A stretch of DNA of 64,000 bases from Flaviramulus sp. BrNp1-15 (GTDB lineage: Bacteria > Bacteroidota > Bacteroidia > Flavobacteriales > Flavobacteriaceae), in the NCBI RefSeq assembly GCF_022259695.1, contig NZ_CP092099.1, positions 1,348,471 through 1,412,470 on the forward strand, read 5' to 3'. The notes beneath the pieces were generated by a model, which was given only the letters and a program-made list of their open reading frames with translations, was not told where the DNA came from and searched no databases. This document shows, one piece after another, positions 62,018 to 64,000 of this stretch (positions are counted from its first letter, which is position 1; each line of letters starts with the position of its first letter). A program made the position numbers and the translations under genes.

Positions 62018-63430
62018 TTATTTAAAATTATAACGTTCTTTTTCTCCATTAGAATTTATAAGTTCAATTCTTAAAGGTTCATAAGATGATCTATTTTTAA
62101 CTGCTTCTTGTGCATCATCAACACTGTATATTTTTGTGTCGTTTATAGATGTAATTATGGCACCTTCTTTCACACCATTTTTAATCCAATAAGATTCGTA
62201 TTGATCATTCAACTGAATTATTTTTACACCATTGGGAGCTTTCAGTTTTTTTAAATCTTCTTTTTTAGCATTTTTAACCATTCCAACTAAGGGTAAAGTA
62301 AATGTTTCGTTTCGGGTTAATGTTACAGAAATTGTTTTTAGTCTTCCGTCTTTTGAAACGGTAAGATTAACTATATCTCCCGCGCGTTTGGCACCTATTT
62401 GACCTGTTAAGTCTGCAAATTTTGAGACTTTAACTTTATCAATTTCTTTAATGATATCACCTTTTTCAATACCAGCTTTTTCTGCGCCAGAATCTTCTAC
62501 AACACTATCTACATAAATACCTTCGGTGTCGTTTATTCCTAATTTTTCAGCAAAAGTGCTATTTAATGCGCCACCACTTATACCAAGAATACCGTTTTGC
62601 ACATTACCATATTCCATGATGTCTTCAATAACGCGTCGTGCAATATTACTTGGTACTGCAAAAGAGTAACCAATGTAAGAACCTGTTTGCGATGAAATAG
62701 CTGTATTGATACCTACTAACTCACCATTTGTATTAACTAATGCACCGCCTGAATTTCCTGGATTTACGGCCGCATCAGTTTGTATAAAAGATTGCGTGTA
62801 TTTACCCGAAGGGTCTAAATTTCTTGCTTTTGCACTAATAATACCTGCAGTTACTGTAGAAGTTAAGTTAAAAGGATTACCAACAGCTAATACCCATTCG
62901 CCAATTTTAGCATTATCAGAATCAGCAAAGGTTACAAATGGTAAATCTTCATCTGCATCAATTTTAAGAAGTGCAATATCTGTTTTTGGGTCTGTACCTA
63001 CAATTTCTGCTTTATAAGTTTTGTTGTTATTTAAAGTAACTGACAATTCATCAGAATTATTAATAACGTGGTTATTTGTAATTATATAGCCATCTGCATT
63101 AATAATAACACCAGAACCAGTACCCATTTGAGCACGTTGCGGACTTCTGCCAAAGAATAAATCTTCAAAAGTCATTTGTCCAGAACTAATCGTTACATTT
63201 TTTACGTGTACAACAGCATTTACAGTATTTTCTGCAGCAATTGTGAAGTCTGTTAATTCTTTATTACTATTAAACAAATTATTAACATTGCTAGTAGGTA
63301 GAAATGTAGGATTAGCGTCTGTAGTAGACACTACAACAGGTTTGTCTTCTTCTAAAAAAAGTTTGTAGGTTCCTAAGGTAAAAATGCCACCTAATGCCGA
63401 AACCAATACTAATGTTAAAATCTTCTTCAT
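62018..63430 (-). CDS. DegP/DegQ-type trypsin-like serine protease with PDZ domains
   Basis: A 470-residue periplasmic protein anchored or exported by an N-terminal hydrophobic segment (ILTLVLVSALGGIFTLGTYKLF). The catalytic triad is visible: His in IITNNHVINN, Asp in KTDIALLKID, Ser in NPGNSGGALVN. A first PDZ domain (about 275-365, GIYVDSVVEDSGAEKAGIEKGDIIKEI) and a second, less typical one (about 385-465, SYWIKNGVKEGAIITSIND) follow. It is a quality-control protease or chaperone of the envelope. It diverges from dapF. Confidence 0.93.
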   Translation of the reverse strand: MKKILTLVLVSALGGIFTLGTYKLFLEEDKPVVVSTTDANPTFLPTSNVNNLFNSNKELTDFTIAAENTVNAVVHVKNVTISSGQMTFEDLFFGRSPQRAQMGTGSGVIINADGYIITNNHVINNSDELSVTLNNNKTYKAEIVGTDPKTDIALLKIDADEDLPFVTFADSDNAKIGEWVLAVGNPFNLTSTVTAGIISAKARNLDPSGKYTQSFIQTDAAVNPGNSGGALVNTNGELVGINTAISSQTGSYIGYSFAVPSNIARRVIEDIMEYGNVQNGILGISGGALNSTFAEKLGINDTEGIYVDSVVEDSGAEKAGIEKGDIIKEIDKVKVSKFADLTGQIGAKRAGDIVNLTVSKDGRLKTISVTLTRNETFTLPLVGMVKNAKKEDLKKLKAPNGVKIIQLNDQYESYWIKNGVKEGAIITSINDTKIYSVDDAQEAVKNRSSYEPLRIELINSNGEKERYNFK

Positions 63431-63477
63431 AATTTTCGTTTAAGTTTTATTTATCAACGATTAAAATTAAATATTTA

Positions 63478-63494
63478 TTGAATTGTAAATTCAA
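63478..63494. promoter_or_regulatory. Short perfect inverted repeat upstream of the protease gene
   Basis: TTGAATT and AATTCAA with a GTA centre, about 50 bp before the protease start. It could be an operator; the regulator is unknown. Confidence 0.3.
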
Positions 63495-63541
63495 CTTTAA
63501 CGACTATTTAACAATCATTAAAACAGTTTCTAAAATTAATT

Positions 63542-63635
63542 CTTCAACAATTTTTGTTGAAGTTTCCTTTTAAATTGTCATTCCCGAGAAACGGGAATCT
63601 CAGTAAAGGAATATTGATTAAAATATTCCTTTACT
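63542..63635. repeat. Three-hairpin intergenic repeat element, copy B
   Basis: Hairpin CTTCAACA/TGTTGAAG (63542-63562), hairpin ATTCCCG/CGGGAAT (63580-63598) and a 14-bp stem AGTAAAGGAATATT (63602-63615 with 63622-63635). Same order as copy A, with the shared linker TTTCCTTTTAAATTG and the same GTCATTC start. It lies just before the dapF promoter box. Confidence 0.8.
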
Positions 63636-63640
63636 ATTTA

Positions 63641-63648
63641 TATATTTG
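63641..63648 (+). promoter_or_regulatory. Candidate -7 box (TATATTTG) for dapF
   Basis: Exact TAnnTTTG match ending 10 bp before the dapF ATG, giving a very short leader. Confidence 0.6.
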
Positions 63649-63657
63649 TGCTTTATT

Positions 63658-64000
63658 ATGCCACAGACTTTTTATAAATATCAAGGAACAGGAAACGATT
63701 TTGTGATGATTGATAATCGTCATCAAACTTTCGACAAAAATAATACCAAACACATCGCCTTTTTATGTGACAGACGTTTTGGCATTGGAGCAGACGGACT
63801 TATTTTATTAGAAAACCACAAAGATTTAGACTTTAAAATGGTGTATTATAATGCCGATGGAAATGAAAGTTCGATGTGTGGAAATGGTGGCAGATGTTTA
63901 GTCGCTTTTGCAAAATATTTGGGTGTTATAAAAGATAAAGCGGTTTTTGAAGCTATTGATGGTGTTCACCATGCTACAATAGATAAGGATATTGTAAAAC
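63658..64000 (+). CDS. dapF: Diaminopimelate epimerase (3' end missing)
   Basis: The first 114 codons are visible and the frame is open to the end of the window. It opens [17 protein letters not shown] and has [15 protein letters not shown] and [17 protein letters not shown]. The cysteine in SMCGNGGR is the first of the two catalytic cysteines of DapF; the second would be outside. It converts LL- to meso-diaminopimelate for lysine and peptidoglycan synthesis. The start ATG at 63658 lies 10 bp behind a promoter box. Confidence 0.93.
   Translation, partial: MPQTFYKYQGTGNDFVMIDNRHQTFDKNNTKHIAFLCDRRFGIGADGLILLENHKDLDFKMVYYNADGNESSMCGNGGRCLVAFAKYLGVIKDKAVFEAIDGVHHATIDKDIVK

Noticed and set aside
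62706-63017. 103-codon plus-strand ORF opposite the protease gene
   Set aside because: It lies fully inside the conserved catalytic domain of the protease on the other strand; no promoter or family motif.
1-64000. tRNA or rRNA genes, CRISPR arrays, insertion sequences, prophage genes or toxin-antitoxin pairs
   Set aside because: I read for cloverleaf-like ends with CCA, regular spaced repeats, transposase or integrase motifs and small paired genes, and found none that I can support.

Overview
The window looks like chromosomal DNA of a low-GC member of the Bacteroidota, most likely the family Flavobacteriaceae. The signs are the AT-rich sequence with A/T-ending codons, very weak Shine-Dalgarno sequences, promoter boxes of the TAnnTTTG type in front of several genes, and genes typical of that group: a PorV/PorQ-family protein, a DUF3276/PurA protein, a DUF4105 (Lnb-like) protein, a cyclophilin-FKBP fusion, a RecQ without zinc cysteines and a GAPDH with a long N-terminal extension. 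The genus cannot be fixed from sequence alone.

Positions 1-38055 form one unbroken plus-strand polysaccharide (capsule/exopolysaccharide/O-antigen type) cluster of 36 genes, with many 1-7 bp overlaps and no internal terminator that I can see. It opens with the 3' part of a Wzc-like tyrosine kinase and an ABC exporter pair (Wzm/Wzt-like, with a C-terminal domain on the ATPase). A sugar-modification block follows (three DegT-fold proteins, a WbqC-like protein, a methyltransferase), then a long run of GT2 glycosyltransferases, an acyltransferase, two pyruvyltransferase-family proteins, a nonulosonic (sialic-acid-like) acid module (a cytidylyltransferase-HAD phosphatase fusion and a short NeuB), GT4 glycosyltransferases, a Wzy/WaaL-type membrane protein and, last, the initiating polyprenyl-phosphate sugar transferase. 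The cluster holds the most unusual observations. Two GT2 genes share a 713-bp tract with ten substitutions, all amino-acid changing, and a sharp break into diverged tails. A methyltransferase between them looks frameshifted. One DegT protein has glutamine where the PLP lysine should be. A hexamer repeat encodes the Tyr-Gly tail of the kinase.

Positions 38042-64000 are ordinary core genome. On the minus strand are DUF4105 and PorV/PorQ-family proteins. pssA and a DUF808 membrane protein follow on the plus strand. A minus-strand kdsD-tatC-CMD-lptB group comes next. After that are recQ, the cyclophilin-FKBP fusion, a TPR lipoprotein and several small metabolic genes, a bile-acid:Na+ symporter-family protein, an acyltransferase, DUF3276, an MsbA-like ABC exporter, nusB, a DUF1573 lipoprotein, yajC, some small proteins, a GAPDH, a DegP/DegQ-type protease, and the 5' part of dapF, which runs off the window. 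Two copies of a three-hairpin intergenic repeat lie at 42930-43021 and 63542-63635.

Functionally, the first 38 kb would initiate, assemble, modify, polymerise and export a complex surface glycan probably carrying a nonulosonic acid and methyl, acyl and pyruvyl groups. kdsD and lptB in the second part serve the LPS pathway. No rRNA, tRNA, CRISPR array, insertion sequence or prophage was seen.
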